A stretch of 64,000 bases of DNA from contig JASNYH010000009.1 of the NCBI GenBank assembly GCA_048500255.1, positions 62,001 to 126,000 on the forward strand, read 5' to 3'. The notes below the pieces were generated by a model, which searched no databases, had not been told where the DNA came from, and saw only the letters and a list, made by a program, of their open reading frames with translations. Position numbers and translations under genes: made by a program. Shown piece after piece: positions 1-11,168 of this stretch (its first letter is position 1; every line of letters starts with the position of its first letter). The DNA is from JAMHWF01 sp048500255 (GTDB lineage: Bacteria; Pseudomonadota; Gammaproteobacteria; Burkholderiales; Burkholderiaceae_C).

Positions 1-172
1 AGTAGTTCGAGAAGTCCAGGCCGCCGAAGATGCGCCCGACCAGCGGCATGATCAGGTCGCCGACGATGGAGTCGACGATCTTGCCGAAGGCGCCGCCGAT
101 GATGACGCCGACCGCGAGGTCGACCACGTTGCCCTTGACGGCGAACTCCCGGAACTCGCTGGCAATACTCAT
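1..172 (-). CDS. mscL: Large-conductance mechanosensitive channel MscL (5' part only)
   Basis: The reverse complement reads from an ATG at 172 into MSIASEFREFAVKGNVVDLA and then VGVIIGGAFGKIVDSIVGD. This is the conserved N-terminal amphipathic helix and pore-lining first transmembrane helix of MscL, a homopentameric inner-membrane channel that opens under hypo-osmotic stress. The first 57 codons are present; the rest lies beyond the left edge. A GGAG ribosome-binding site lies about 10 nt upstream of the start. The gene is divergent from petA across 182 bp. MscL is about 140 residues long in most bacteria, so about 40 percent is seen here. Confidence 0.95.
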   Translation of the reverse strand, partial: MSIASEFREFAVKGNVVDLAVGVIIGGAFGKIVDSIVGDLIMPLVGRIFGGLDFSNY

Positions 173-313
173 GATGGCGCTCTCCTCGATCGAGTTGATT
201 GTTGGCGCAGGGGTGATTGTGTGGTGCGGCGCGCAGGCCGCCGGTCAGTATTGCCGAGCAGGGGCCCAAGTCAAGCCGGCGCTGTCGCGGCCGGACACAC
301 TTGACACGTCCGC

Positions 314-319
314 TAGAAT
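314..319 (+). promoter_or_regulatory. Possible -10 element for petABC
   Basis: TAGAAT lies 35 nt before the petA ATG, in the 182-bp gap between mscL and petA. No -35 box is seen at 16-18 bp spacing; the TTGACA at 301-306 is only 7 bp away, too close to pair with it. This rests on the hexamer alone. Confidence 0.3.
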
Positions 320-354
320 CGCCGGTTGACCCTGAGCAAGTATCGAGGACGTTG

Positions 355-954
355 ATGAGTGACGAGCAAGTCGACCCGGCGCGCCGCAAGTGGATCGCCA
401 TCACCTGCGGAGCCGGCGCTGTCGGGGCCGGATTCACCGCAGTGCCTTTCGTCGCGTCGTTCCAGCCGTCGGAGCGCGCGCGCGCGGCCGGCGCGCCGGT
501 CGAGGTCGACATCGGCGCGCTGCAGCCCGGCGAGAAGCTGACCGTCGAGTGGCGCGGCAAGCCGGTGTGGATCGTGCGCCGTACGAAGGACCAGCTCGAG
601 TCGCTCAAGAAGGTCGGCGCACAGCTCGCCGACCCCGACTCCAAGCGCAACCCGTCGGAACTGACGCCCGAGTACGCGCGCAACGAGCATCGCTCGATCA
701 AGCCCGAGGTGCTCGTCGCCGTGGGCATCTGCTCGCACCTGGGCTGCTCGCCGGTCGACAAGTTCCAGCCCGGCGCCCAGCCGTCGCTGCCCGACGACTG
801 GGCCGGCGGTTTCCTGTGCCCGTGCCACGGCTCGACGTTCGACATGGCCGGGCGCGTCTACAGGAACAAGCCCGCGCCCGACAACCTCGAAGTGCCGCCC
901 CACATGTACCTGTCCGACACGCGCTTGCTGATCGGCGAAGACAAGAAGGCCTGA
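355..954 (+). CDS. petA: Ubiquinol-cytochrome c reductase, Rieske iron-sulfur subunit
   Basis: This 199-residue protein is the Rieske [2Fe-2S] subunit of cytochrome bc1 (complex III). It takes an electron from ubiquinol at the Qo site and passes it to cytochrome c1 on the periplasmic side. The cluster ligands are visible as CSHLGC (C126, H128) and CPCHG (C155, H158), with C131 and C157 as the expected disulfide. An N-terminal RRKW with a following hydrophobic segment (about 12-35) acts as an uncleaved Tat signal anchor. The reading frame is open further upstream, but the ATG at 355 matches the family N terminus. First gene of petABC; 13 bp separate it from petB. Confidence 0.96.
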   Translation: MSDEQVDPARRKWIAITCGAGAVGAGFTAVPFVASFQPSERARAAGAPVEVDIGALQPGEKLTVEWRGKPVWIVRRTKDQLESLKKVGAQLADPDSKRNPSELTPEYARNEHRSIKPEVLVAVGICSHLGCSPVDKFQPGAQPSLPDDWAGGFLCPCHGSTFDMAGRVYRNKPAPDNLEVPPHMYLSDTRLLIGEDKKA

Positions 955-967
955 CAGGACGACGACC

Positions 968-2371
968 ATGGCTGAATTCAAGGTGGCGCCCGCCGGCGCA
1001 TCGGCGACGCAGAAGCTGACCCTGTGGCTCGAGAACCGGTTTCCGACCGCGTTCGACGCCTACAAGGTCCACATGTCGGAGTACTACGCTCCGAAGAACT
1101 TCAACTTCTGGTACTTCTTCGGCTCGCTGGCGATGCTGGTGCTGGTGATCCAGATCGTCACCGGCATCTTCCTCGTGATGCACTACAAGCCCGACGCGGC
1201 GCTGGCCTTCGCGTCGGTCGAGTACATCATGCGCGACGTGCCGTGGGGCTGGCTGGTGCGCTACATGCACTCCACCGGCGCGAGCGCCTTCTTCATCGTC
1301 GTCTACCTTCACATGTACCGCGGGCTGATCTACGGCAGCTACCGCAAGCCGCGCGAGCTGGTGTGGATCTTCGGCTGTGCCATCTTCCTCGCGCTGATGG
1401 CCGAGGCCTTCATGGGCTACCTGCTGCCCTGGGGCCAGATGAGCTACTGGGGCGCGCAGGTGATCGTCAACCTGTTCGCCGCGATCCCGTTCGTGGGACC
1501 GGACCTCGCTCTGCTGATCCGCGGCGACTACGTGGTGTCGGACGCGACGCTCAACCGCTTCTTCAGCTTCCACGTCATCGCCGTGCCGCTCGTGCTGCTC
1601 GGGCTGATCGTCGCGCATCTGCTGGCGCTGCACGACGTCGGCTCGAACAACCCCGACGGCATCGAGATCAAGGCCAAGAAGGATGCGTCAGGCAAGCCGC
1701 TCGACGGAATCCCGTTCCACCCGTACTACTCCGTGCACGACATCCTCGGCGTGGCGGTGTTCCTGATCCTCTTCAGCGCGATCGTCTTCTTCGCGCCCGA
1801 GTTCGGCGGCTACTTCCTCGAGTACAACAACTTCATCCCGGCCGACCCGCTGAAGACGCCAGCGCACATCGCCCCGGTGTGGTACTTCACGCCGTACTAC
1901 TCGATGCTGCGTGCGACCACCGACCTGATGGTCAATGTGCTGGTGGGCATCATCGCGGTCGGTGCGCTGCTCGGCCTGCTGCGCGGGCGCTTCGGCGGCA
2001 CGGGCAAGGTGGCGCTGATCGTCGGCGCCGCCGTGCTGATCGCGCTGCTGAAGGTCTTCGACGCCAAGTTCTGGGGCGTCGTCGTGATGGGCGCGGCCGT
2101 CATCGTGCTGTTCTTCCTGCCGTGGCTCGACCGCAGCCCGGTCAAGTCGATCCGCTACCGTCCGGGCTGGCACAAGGCCGTCTACGGCGTGTTCGTCGTC
2201 TTCTTCCTGATCCTCGGCTACCTCGGCGCGCAGCCTCCGTCGGAAGCCGGCAACTATGTCTCGCAGGTCGGCACTCTCGTCTACTTCGGCTTCTTCCTGC
2301 TGATGCCGTGGTGGAGCCAGCTCGGTACGTTCAAGCCGGTGCCCGAGCGCGTCACGTTCAAAGGTCATTGA
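968..2371 (+). CDS. petB: Ubiquinol-cytochrome c reductase, cytochrome b
   Basis: The 467-residue multi-helix membrane protein holds the two b hemes and both quinone sites of complex III. Heme-ligand histidines are visible on helices B and D (about H101, H115, H202, H217). The Qo-site loop reads PVWY at 303-306 rather than the textbook PEWY. The C terminus is extended by several hydrophobic helices after the core, as in the long bacterial form. It lies between the Rieske and c1 genes, so assignment is secure. Confidence 0.97.
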   Translation: MAEFKVAPAGASATQKLTLWLENRFPTAFDAYKVHMSEYYAPKNFNFWYFFGSLAMLVLVIQIVTGIFLVMHYKPDAALAFASVEYIMRDVPWGWLVRYMHSTGASAFFIVVYLHMYRGLIYGSYRKPRELVWIFGCAIFLALMAEAFMGYLLPWGQMSYWGAQVIVNLFAAIPFVGPDLALLIRGDYVVSDATLNRFFSFHVIAVPLVLLGLIVAHLLALHDVGSNNPDGIEIKAKKDASGKPLDGIPFHPYYSVHDILGVAVFLILFSAIVFFAPEFGGYFLEYNNFIPADPLKTPAHIAPVWYFTPYYSMLRATTDLMVNVLVGIIAVGALLGLLRGRFGGTGKVALIVGAAVLIALLKVFDAKFWGVVVMGAAVIVLFFLPWLDRSPVKSIRYRPGWHKAVYGVFVVFFLILGYLGAQPPSEAGNYVSQVGTLVYFGFFLLMPWWSQLGTFKPVPERVTFKGH

Positions 2372-2390
2372 GCGAGCGGAAGTCCAAGCA

Positions 2391-3167
2391 ATGAAGAAAA
2401 TATTCCTCTCCCTGCTCGCCTGCCTTGCGTTCGCCATGGCGACGGCGGCGCGCGCGTCCGAGGGCGGCATCGCCTGGGACAAGTTTCCGCCGCACAAGGC
2501 GACCGAGCTCGCGTCGCTGCAGAACGGCGCCAAGCTGTTCGTCAACTACTGTCTGAACTGCCACTCGGCGGCCTACGTGCGCTACAACCGCATGCGCGAC
2601 ATCGGGCTGACCGACCAGCAGATCAAGGACAACCTCCTGTTCACCGGCGACAAGGTCGGCGAGACGATGAAGGCCGCGATCGATCCGAAGCAGGCCAAGG
2701 AGTGGTTCGGCGCCGTGCCGCCCGACCTGTCGGTGATCGCGCGCTCGCGCGCCGCGATCGGCCAGGGCACGGGCGCCGACTACCTCTACACCTACCTGCG
2801 CAGCTACTACCGCGACACGACCAAGGCGACCGGCTGGAACAACCTCGTGTTCCCGAGCGTGGGCATGCCGCACGTGATGTGGGAGTTGCAGGGCATCCGC
2901 GACGCCAAGTTCGTCGACGAGAAGGATCCGCACGACGCGTCGAAGACGGTGCACCGCTTCGCCGGCTACGAGCAGGTCACGCCGGGGACGATGTCGCCGG
3001 CCGAGTACGACCAGGCCGTCGCCGACCTGGTGGCCTACCTGCAGTGGATGGGCGAGCCGGCCCAGTATCAGCGCCAGCGCATCGGCGTGTGGGTGCTGCT
3101 CTTCCTCGGGCTGTTCACGCTGATCGCGTGGCGCCTGAACGCCGCCTACTGGAAAGACGTGAAGTGA
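2391..3167 (+). CDS. petC: Ubiquinol-cytochrome c reductase, cytochrome c1
   Basis: The 258-residue protein has a Sec signal peptide (about 1-22, ending ARA), a heme c motif CLNCH (C54, C57, H58), and a C-terminal membrane anchor (VLLFLGLFTLIAWRLNAAYW). Cytochrome c1 receives electrons from the Rieske centre and reduces soluble cytochrome c in the periplasm; the anchor holds it in the inner membrane. The distal heme ligand is probably a methionine in the GMPHVMWE or nearby segment, not assigned here. It starts 19 bp after petB and ends the operon before a strong hairpin. Confidence 0.96.
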   Translation: MKKIFLSLLACLAFAMATAARASEGGIAWDKFPPHKATELASLQNGAKLFVNYCLNCHSAAYVRYNRMRDIGLTDQQIKDNLLFTGDKVGETMKAAIDPKQAKEWFGAVPPDLSVIARSRAAIGQGTGADYLYTYLRSYYRDTTKATGWNNLVFPSVGMPHVMWELQGIRDAKFVDEKDPHDASKTVHRFAGYEQVTPGTMSPAEYDQAVADLVAYLQWMGEPAQYQRQRIGVWVLLFLGLFTLIAWRLNAAYWKDVK

Positions 3168-3200
3168 TCCGCGCGGCCCCGGCGCGCCGGGACCGCCCTC

Positions 3201-3242
3201 GCAGTCGGCCGCCTCGGGCGGCCGACTGCCTTGTCCGTTTTC
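3201..3242 (+). terminator. Intrinsic terminator after petABC
   Basis: A perfect 13-bp stem (3201-3213 with 3217-3229) closes on a TCG loop. It is followed by CTTGTCCGTTTTC, a T-containing but interrupted tract. It lies 33 bp after petC and 36 bp before sspA, so it separates the bc1 operon from sspAB, perhaps partially. Confidence 0.65.
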
Positions 3243-3264
3243 AGAGTTTCAAGGAGCCGCCGCC

Positions 3265-3876
3265 ATGATGGTGCTTTACTCCGGAACCACCTGTCCCTAT
3301 TCGCACCGTTGCCGTTTCGTGCTGTTCGAGAAGGGCATGGATTTCGAGATCCGCGACGTCGACCTGTTCGCCAAGCCGGAAGACATCGCGCTGATGAATC
3401 CGTACAACGAGGTGCCGATCCTCGTCGAGCGCGATCTGATCCTGTACGAGTCGCACATCATCAACGAGTACATCGACGAGCGCTTCCCGCACCCGCAGCT
3501 GATGCCGGGCGATCCGGTGGCGCGCGCGCGGGTTCGGCTGTTCCTGCTCAACTTCGAGAAGGAGCTGTTCGCGCATGTCAACGTGCTCGAGTCGCGCGGC
3601 ATCAAGCCGACCGACAAGCAGATCGAGCGCGCCCGCTCGCAGATCCGTGACCGGCTGACGCAGCTTGCGCCGATCTTCGTGAAGAACAAGTACATGCTCG
3701 GCGACGACTTCTCGATGCTCGACGTGGCGATCGCGCCGCTGCTGTGGCGCCTGGACTACTACGGCATCGACGTGTCGAAGAACGCCGCGCCGCTGCTCAA
3801 GTACGCCGAGCGCATCTTCTCGCGGCCCGCCTATATCGAGGCGCTGACGCCGTCCGAGAAGGTGATGCGCAAGTAA
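3265..3876 (+). CDS. sspA: Stringent starvation protein A (GST-fold)
   Basis: The 203-residue protein has the glutathione-S-transferase fold of SspA: an N-terminal thioredoxin-like domain starting MMVLYSGTTCPYSHRCRF, a NEVPIL cis-proline region and a YESHIINEYIDERFP segment, then an all-helical C-terminal domain. In Escherichia coli SspA binds RNA polymerase and helps cells survive starvation and acid; it has no known GST activity. An AAGGAG lies 10 nt before the first ATG. sspB follows 32 bp downstream, the usual betaproteobacterial order after petABC. Confidence 0.93.
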   Translation: MMVLYSGTTCPYSHRCRFVLFEKGMDFEIRDVDLFAKPEDIALMNPYNEVPILVERDLILYESHIINEYIDERFPHPQLMPGDPVARARVRLFLLNFEKELFAHVNVLESRGIKPTDKQIERARSQIRDRLTQLAPIFVKNKYMLGDDFSMLDVAIAPLLWRLDYYGIDVSKNAAPLLKYAERIFSRPAYIEALTPSEKVMRK

Positions 3877-3908
3877 GGCGGCGTTTCTTCGCCTCCGCAG
3901 CGCCGCCC

Positions 3909-4433
3909 ATGAGCAAGCCCCCCGACGCCGGTCCGCAGGGCACGTCGACGCGGCCCTATCTGATCCGCGCGCTGCACGACTGGTGCACCGACAACGGCTT
4001 CACGCCGTACCTCGCCGTGCACGTCGACGCCAGCGTCGACGTGCCGGCCGAATACGTCAAGAACGGCGAGATCGTGCTCAACGTCGGCTTCGAGGCGACG
4101 AGCGGCCTGCGGCTGGGCAACGAGCTGATCGAGTTCAAGGCTCGCTTCGGCGGCTCGGCGCGCGACATCGCCGTGCCGGTGACGCACGTCATCGCCATCT
4201 ATGCGCGCGAGAACGGCCAGGGCATGGCGTTCCCGGCGCCGACGGAACCCGCGGCGACGTCGGCCGCGGCGGCGACCGTCGCCGACGCCGCCGGCCGCGG
4301 ATTGCGGCTGGCCTCGGTCGATGCGCCGCCGGCCGTCGAGCCGGCGCCCGCGCCCGCCGCCGGCTCGCGCGACGACGAGCCCGAGCCGCCGGCGCCCGGC
4401 GGCGGCCGGCCGGCGCTCAAGCGCATCAAGTAG
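3909..4433 (+). CDS. sspB: ClpXP protease specificity-enhancing factor SspB
   Basis: The 174-residue protein delivers ssrA-tagged and other substrates to ClpXP. The N-terminal beta-barrel is recognisable (STRPYLIRALHDWCTDNGFT, then VPAEYVKNGEIVLNVG). A long Ala/Pro-rich linker (about 115-165) leads to a terminal ALKRIK, matching the ClpX-binding tail (XB motif) of SspB. The ATG at 3909 was chosen because it sits directly before the conserved domain; the frame is open upstream inside sspA. Probably cotranscribed with sspA. Confidence 0.92.
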   Translation: MSKPPDAGPQGTSTRPYLIRALHDWCTDNGFTPYLAVHVDASVDVPAEYVKNGEIVLNVGFEATSGLRLGNELIEFKARFGGSARDIAVPVTHVIAIYARENGQGMAFPAPTEPAATSAAAATVADAAGRGLRLASVDAPPAVEPAPAPAAGSRDDEPEPPAPGGGRPALKRIK

Positions 4434-4486
4434 CAACGGCGATGTGCGGCCGCGACGCGCGGCTACCATAGCGATCGTTCGCCTGT

Positions 4487-4562
4487 GCCGGCTTAGCTCA
4501 GCTGGTAGAGCACCCGCCTTGTAAGCGGAAGGTCGTCAGTTCGACTCTGACAGCCGGCACCA
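4487..4562 (+). tRNA. tRNA-Thr (anticodon TGT)
   Basis: A 76-nt cloverleaf with the 3' CCA encoded. The acceptor stem pairs GCCGGCT with AGCCGGC; the D arm contains GCTCAGCTGGTAGAGC; the anticodon loop CTTGTAA carries TGT and sits on a CCGC/GCGG stem; the T arm contains GTTCGACTC. It would read ACA codons. It lies 53 bp after sspB. No integrase or att-like duplication is seen beside it. Confidence 0.96.
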
Positions 4563-4573
4563 TCGCCGTCAGG

Positions 4574-4816
4574 TTAGAACAGCTTCGGCTGGCGCGCGTC
4601 GTCGGCGCCGTCGTGGCCGGGCAGCCGCGCGCTTGCACCGCGCCAGGCCGTCAGGTCGGTGAAGGTAAGCGAGCACCCGGTACACTGGTAGCGGCCGGTG
4701 GCCGTCAAGCGGCCACTGGTGTCGCGGGCGATCACGCGGCGGTAGCTCATCGCTCCGCACGACTGGCAGCGTGATCGCGGATCGGGCGCGATGTTCGGTT
4801 TCAACAGGCTGACCAT
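4574..4816 (-). CDS. Small putative zinc-ribbon protein, unknown function
   Basis: An 80-residue reading frame with two CxxC pairs (CQSC at 17-20 and CTGC at 45-48) separated by 24 residues, the layout of a small treble-clef or rubredoxin-type zinc ribbon. Between them is SYRRVIARDTSGRLTATGRY, which reads like the beta-hairpin of such a ribbon. It lies antisense between tRNA-Thr and the dciA-like gene. No specific family was recognised. The ribosome-binding site is weak. The cysteine spacing supports a real gene, but a chance reading frame in high-GC DNA cannot be excluded. Confidence 0.6.
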   Translation of the reverse strand: MVSLLKPNIAPDPRSRCQSCGAMSYRRVIARDTSGRLTATGRYQCTGCSLTFTDLTAWRGASARLPGHDGADDARQPKLF

Positions 4817-4953
4817 GGACTGCCTCTGGCGGGAACGCGGAAGACGGGAACTCCGTCCCTCGCTTTATCGGCCTGCGCTGGCGCCGCGTCGATCCCCGCT
4901 TCGAGTGCCGCGTCCCCTCTGCCCGTGTGCGAGGGCAGCGGCGGACACATCGC

Positions 4954-5295
4954 TCACAGGCGGTTGCCGTGCGGCGATTGGATCTTGACGCGGATCGGGC
5001 TACGCTGCCATCCGCGTTCGTGCAGGGCGTCCTCGAGGCGCGGCTTCATCTGGCGCAGCTTGGCCGCCACGGCGGCGTTGGCGGCGAGCAGCGACCAGCC
5101 CTCGTCGTCGAGGGGCCCCGGGCGGACGTGGGCGGCCAGCGCCTCGGGCAGCAGCGGGCGGATCGCGGCATAGCGCGCTTTCGATTCGCGCAGCAGCGAC
5201 GACAATCGAGCCAGCATCTCGCTGCCCGACAGGGCCTGATCGATCGTCAACGCGGCCGAACGGGTCGGGCCGCGATCGGGAACCTTGGGGTTCAT
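4954..5295 (-). CDS. DciA-like DUF721 protein
   Basis: A 113-residue protein with the DUF721/DciA pattern: an N-terminal helix (ALSGSEMLARLSSLLRESKA), a central LLPEALAAHVRPGPLDDEGW, and a C-terminal KLRQMKPRLEDALHERGW that resembles the KH-like DciA domain. DciA proteins load the replicative helicase DnaB in bacteria that lack DnaC. Presence near secA fits the location of this family in many Proteobacteria. It is divergent from the M23 peptidase with only 18 bp between the two start codons. A helicase-loading role is inferred from the family only. Confidence 0.75.
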   Translation of the reverse strand: MNPKVPDRGPTRSAALTIDQALSGSEMLARLSSLLRESKARYAAIRPLLPEALAAHVRPGPLDDEGWSLLAANAAVAAKLRQMKPRLEDALHERGWQRSPIRVKIQSPHGNRL

Positions 5296-5313
5296 GCGAG
5301 GGAGTGTAGGACG

Positions 5314-6255
5314 ATGCACGTGATCATCACGCACGGGACACTGGCGCGAACGCGAGTGCTGCACGTCGGCCGGCTGCAGCTCGCCGCCGCCGCGGGGGCC
5401 TTGCTGGTCGCGCTGCTCGCGGTCGCCGTCGTCGCGTATCACTTCGTCGTCGTCGCGGCACTGCGCGAGGGTTGGCTGAGCATCGCCCCGTCGTCGCCGG
5501 CGGCCGAGGCGGCACAGCGCGACCGCTATCTCCGCGAGAACCTCGACGCAATGGCGCGTCGCGTGGGCGAGATGCAGGCCAAGCTGATCAAGCTGGAGGC
5601 CATGGGCGAACGCGTCTCCGGCCTGGCCGGCGTGCGCAGTGACGAGTTCGGCGCCGCCATGCGCGCTCCGGCGGGCAGCCAGGGCGGGCCCTATGTGTCG
5701 GCGCGCGCGCCATCGTTCGAGCAACTCGAAGCCATGATCGGCGATGTCGACCGGGTGAGCGACCACCACGGCGACTTCTACACCTACGTCGAGGCGCGCC
5801 TGACGGAGCGGCGGCTGCAGGCGCTGATGATCCCGACGAGCCGGCCGGTCGAAGCCAGCACCGGCTCGGGCTTCGGCTTTCGCGTCGATCCGTTCACCGG
5901 CCACAACGCGCTGCACACCGGGCTCGACTTCCCGGCCGACGCCGGAACGCCGATCTGGGCCGCCGCGGGCGGCGTCGTGCTAATGGCCGACAACCATGCG
6001 GCCTACGGTCGCATGCTCGAGATCGACCACGGCAACGGCGTCGTGACGCGCTATGCCCACACGTCGAAGCTGCACGTGAAGGCCGGCGACATCGTCCGCC
6101 GAGGCCAGCGCGTCGCCGACGTCGGCAACACTGGCCGCTCGACCGGCCCGCACCTGCACTTCGAGGTGCTGGTCGGCGGCGCGCCGCAGGACCCCGCGAA
6201 GTTCCTCGCCGGCGGCCCGGGGCTCGCCGAGCGCGTCGCGCGCAGGCGCCGCTGA
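5314..6255 (+). CDS. M23 family metallopeptidase, membrane anchored
   Basis: A 313-residue protein with one N-terminal transmembrane helix (about 22-45), a periplasmic coiled-coil stretch (about 65-100) and a C-terminal peptidase M23 (LytM) domain. Zinc ligands are present: H201 and D205 in HTGLDFPAD, H282 in HLHFEV, with H249 in RYAHT as catalytic partner. An intact active site suggests a genuine peptidoglycan endopeptidase rather than a degenerate activator. The ATG at 5314 has GGAG upstream; the frame is open earlier, but that region overlaps dciA. It ends 170 bp before secA. Confidence 0.88.
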   Translation: MHVIITHGTLARTRVLHVGRLQLAAAAGALLVALLAVAVVAYHFVVVAALREGWLSIAPSSPAAEAAQRDRYLRENLDAMARRVGEMQAKLIKLEAMGERVSGLAGVRSDEFGAAMRAPAGSQGGPYVSARAPSFEQLEAMIGDVDRVSDHHGDFYTYVEARLTERRLQALMIPTSRPVEASTGSGFGFRVDPFTGHNALHTGLDFPADAGTPIWAAAGGVVLMADNHAAYGRMLEIDHGNGVVTRYAHTSKLHVKAGDIVRRGQRVADVGNTGRSTGPHLHFEVLVGGAPQDPAKFLAGGPGLAERVARRRR

Positions 6256-6287
6256 AGCCGGGGCGGCCCGCTGCAGAGGGCGGGGTG

Positions 6288-6293
6288 TAAAAT
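6288..6293 (+). promoter_or_regulatory. Possible -10 element for secA
   Basis: TAAAAT within GTGTAAAATGCG, about 133 nt before the secA start. No convincing -35 partner. If used, secA mRNA has a leader of about 125 nt containing the palindrome CGGTCGACCG at 6311-6320. Confidence 0.35.
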
Positions 6294-6425
6294 GCGCCGC
6301 CTTCGGCGGGCGGTCGACCGACCGTCATGCCGCTGACGTGCTCGCGTGGACTGCGCGCTGCGCAGTGCCGGCCGACACAGCGCGGCGAATCCTTCCCGTG
6401 CCCGGTCTCCTACCTTCGACGCTGC

Positions 6426-9173
<2,748 letters not shown>

Positions 9174-9193
9174 CGCCTCCCGCCGCTCACGCC

Positions 9194-10423
9194 ATGCCCG
9201 TCAACCTCACCGCCCCGGATCCGCAGAGCCTCCACCCCGTGCCCGGCGTGCGCCTGGGCGTCGCGATGGCGGGCGTGCGCAAGGCCGGCCGCCGCGACCT
9301 TACCGTGATCGAGCTGGCCGAGGGCGCGCAGGTGGCAGGCGTGTTCACGCGCAACCGCTTCTGCGCGGCGCCGGTGCAGGTGTGCCGGCGCCACCTCGCG
9401 GGCGACGCGCCGCCGCGCGCCATCGTCGTCAACACGGGCAATGCCAACGCCGGCACCGGCGATGACGGCGTGGCGCGCGCGCTCGAGACCTGCGCAGCGC
9501 TGGCGCAGCGGCTGTCGCTCGTGCCCGAGCAGGTGCTGCCGTTCTCGACCGGCGTCATCATGGAGACGCTGCCGGTCGAGCGCGTCGTCGCCGGGCTGCC
9601 GCAGGCGATCGCCGACCTGCACGAGGCGCACTGGGCCGAGGCCGCCGCAGCCATCATGACGACCGACACGCTGCCGAAGGCGGCGTCGCGCCGCGTCACG
9701 ATCGGCGGGCGCAGCGTCACCGTGACGGGCATCGCCAAGGGCGCCGGCATGATCCGCCCCAACATGGCGACGATGCTCGGCTTCGTCGCCACCGACGCCG
9801 TCGTCGCGCCGCAACTGATGCAGCAGCTCGTCGCCGAGGCGGCCGACCGCTCGTTCAACCGCATCACGATCGACGGCGACACGTCGACCAACGACTCCTT
9901 CGTGCTCATTGCGACGAATCGCGCGGGCCACGCGCCGATCGTCGACCTCGATTCGGCCGACGGCGCGGCGCTGCGGCAGGCCGTGATCGCTGTCGCCGAG
10001 GAGCTCGCGCAGGCCATCGTGCGCGACGGCGAAGGCGCGACGAAGTTCATCACGGTGCAGATCGACGGCGGCATGACGCCCGACGAATGTCGCCGCGCGG
10101 CCTATGCGATCGCGCATTCGCCGCTGGTGAAGACGGCGTTCTACGCCAGCGATCCGAACCTCGGGCGCATCCTGGCGGCCGTCGGCTACGCCGGCATCGA
10201 TGATCTCGACCAGGCGCTGATCGACCTTTGGCTCGACGACGTGCACGTCGCGACGCGCGGCGGCCGCCATCCGGCCTACCGCGAGGAGGACGGCCAGCGC
10301 GTGATGAAGAAAAGCGAGATCACGGTGCGCGTGCACCTGCACCGCGGGCCGGCGCAGGCCATGGTGTGGACCTGCGACCTGTCGCACGACTACGTCAGCA
10401 TCAACGCCGACTACCGTAGCTGA
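9194..10423 (+). CDS. argJ: Bifunctional ornithine acetyltransferase / N-acetylglutamate synthase
   Basis: The 409-residue enzyme transfers acetyl from N-acetylornithine to glutamate and can also acetylate glutamate from acetyl-CoA (arginine biosynthesis, cyclic route). The autocleavage site is visible in KGAGMIRPNMATMLGF: cleavage before Thr193 would give alpha and beta chains, with Thr193 as nucleophile. Other family blocks are VVNTGNANAGTG and TIDGDTSTNDSF. It lies directly after secA, a common betaproteobacterial neighbour. Its last 13 bases overlap the convergent 3' end of ugpQ. Confidence 0.96.
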   Translation: MPVNLTAPDPQSLHPVPGVRLGVAMAGVRKAGRRDLTVIELAEGAQVAGVFTRNRFCAAPVQVCRRHLAGDAPPRAIVVNTGNANAGTGDDGVARALETCAALAQRLSLVPEQVLPFSTGVIMETLPVERVVAGLPQAIADLHEAHWAEAAAAIMTTDTLPKAASRRVTIGGRSVTVTGIAKGAGMIRPNMATMLGFVATDAVVAPQLMQQLVAEAADRSFNRITIDGDTSTNDSFVLIATNRAGHAPIVDLDSADGAALRQAVIAVAEELAQAIVRDGEGATKFITVQIDGGMTPDECRRAAYAIAHSPLVKTAFYASDPNLGRILAAVGYAGIDDLDQALIDLWLDDVHVATRGGRHPAYREEDGQRVMKKSEITVRVHLHRGPAQAMVWTCDLSHDYVSINADYRS

Positions 10424-11168
10424 ACGCGGCGCGCGCCGGGCACGAAACGGTCGACCGCGTCGGTGATCAGGCCGTCGACGCCGGCGGCGAGCAGCCGTTC
10501 GGCCTCGGCGACATCGTCGACCGTGTAGCACGCCAGGCGCAGACCCGCGCCGTGCGCCGCAGCGATCGCTGCCGCGTCGGTGACCTGGTGGTTCGTCACG
10601 ACGGCGACGCAGCCGAGCGCGCGCGCCGCGTCGAGCCAGCCGTCGTGCAGGCGTTCGAGCAGCAGCGCGCGAGGCAGCGCCGGCGCGGCGTCGCGCGCGG
10701 CGGCCAGCGCCGCCCGCTCGAACGAGCTGAGCAGCGGCGGCAGCGGCTCGGCGCTCCACAGGCGTGCAGCTTCGGCCGCGACGACGCGGCCGGTGCGTTC
10801 TGCGCTGCCAGGTGTCGGCTTGATCTCGATGTTCAGTGCATGACCGTTGCGCAGCACGTAGTGCGCGATCGCAGCAAGACTGGCCGGCGGCTCGCCGGCC
10901 CAAGCCGCGCCGTGCCAGCTGCCGGCGTCGAGCTGCGACAGCTCGGCCCACGGCAGATCGCCGGCCGTGCCGCGGCCCGATGTCGTGCGCTCGAGCGCTG
11001 TGTCGTGCAGCAGGAAGGCGATGCCGTCGGCACTCAGCTTGACGTCGCATTCGAAGGCGCGCCAGCCGTGCGCCGCGCCGACGCGAAACGCCGCCAGTGT
11101 GTTCTCGGGGGCCAGCCCACCGCCGCCACGGTGTGCGAACCACGCCGGCCAGGGCCAGTCGGCGAGCG

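Noticed and set aside
301..306. TTGACA as -35 box of petA
   Set aside because: Only 7 bp from TAGAAT at 314-319; spacing is incompatible with a sigma-70 promoter using both elements.
4487..4562. tRNA-Thr as integration site of a genomic island
   Set aside because: No integrase, no direct repeat of the tRNA 3' end and conserved housekeeping genes on both sides.
6327..6425. 33-residue N-terminal extension of SecA from ATG 6327
   Set aside because: The added residues do not resemble any SecA N terminus, and MLPKLLTQIFG at 6426 does.
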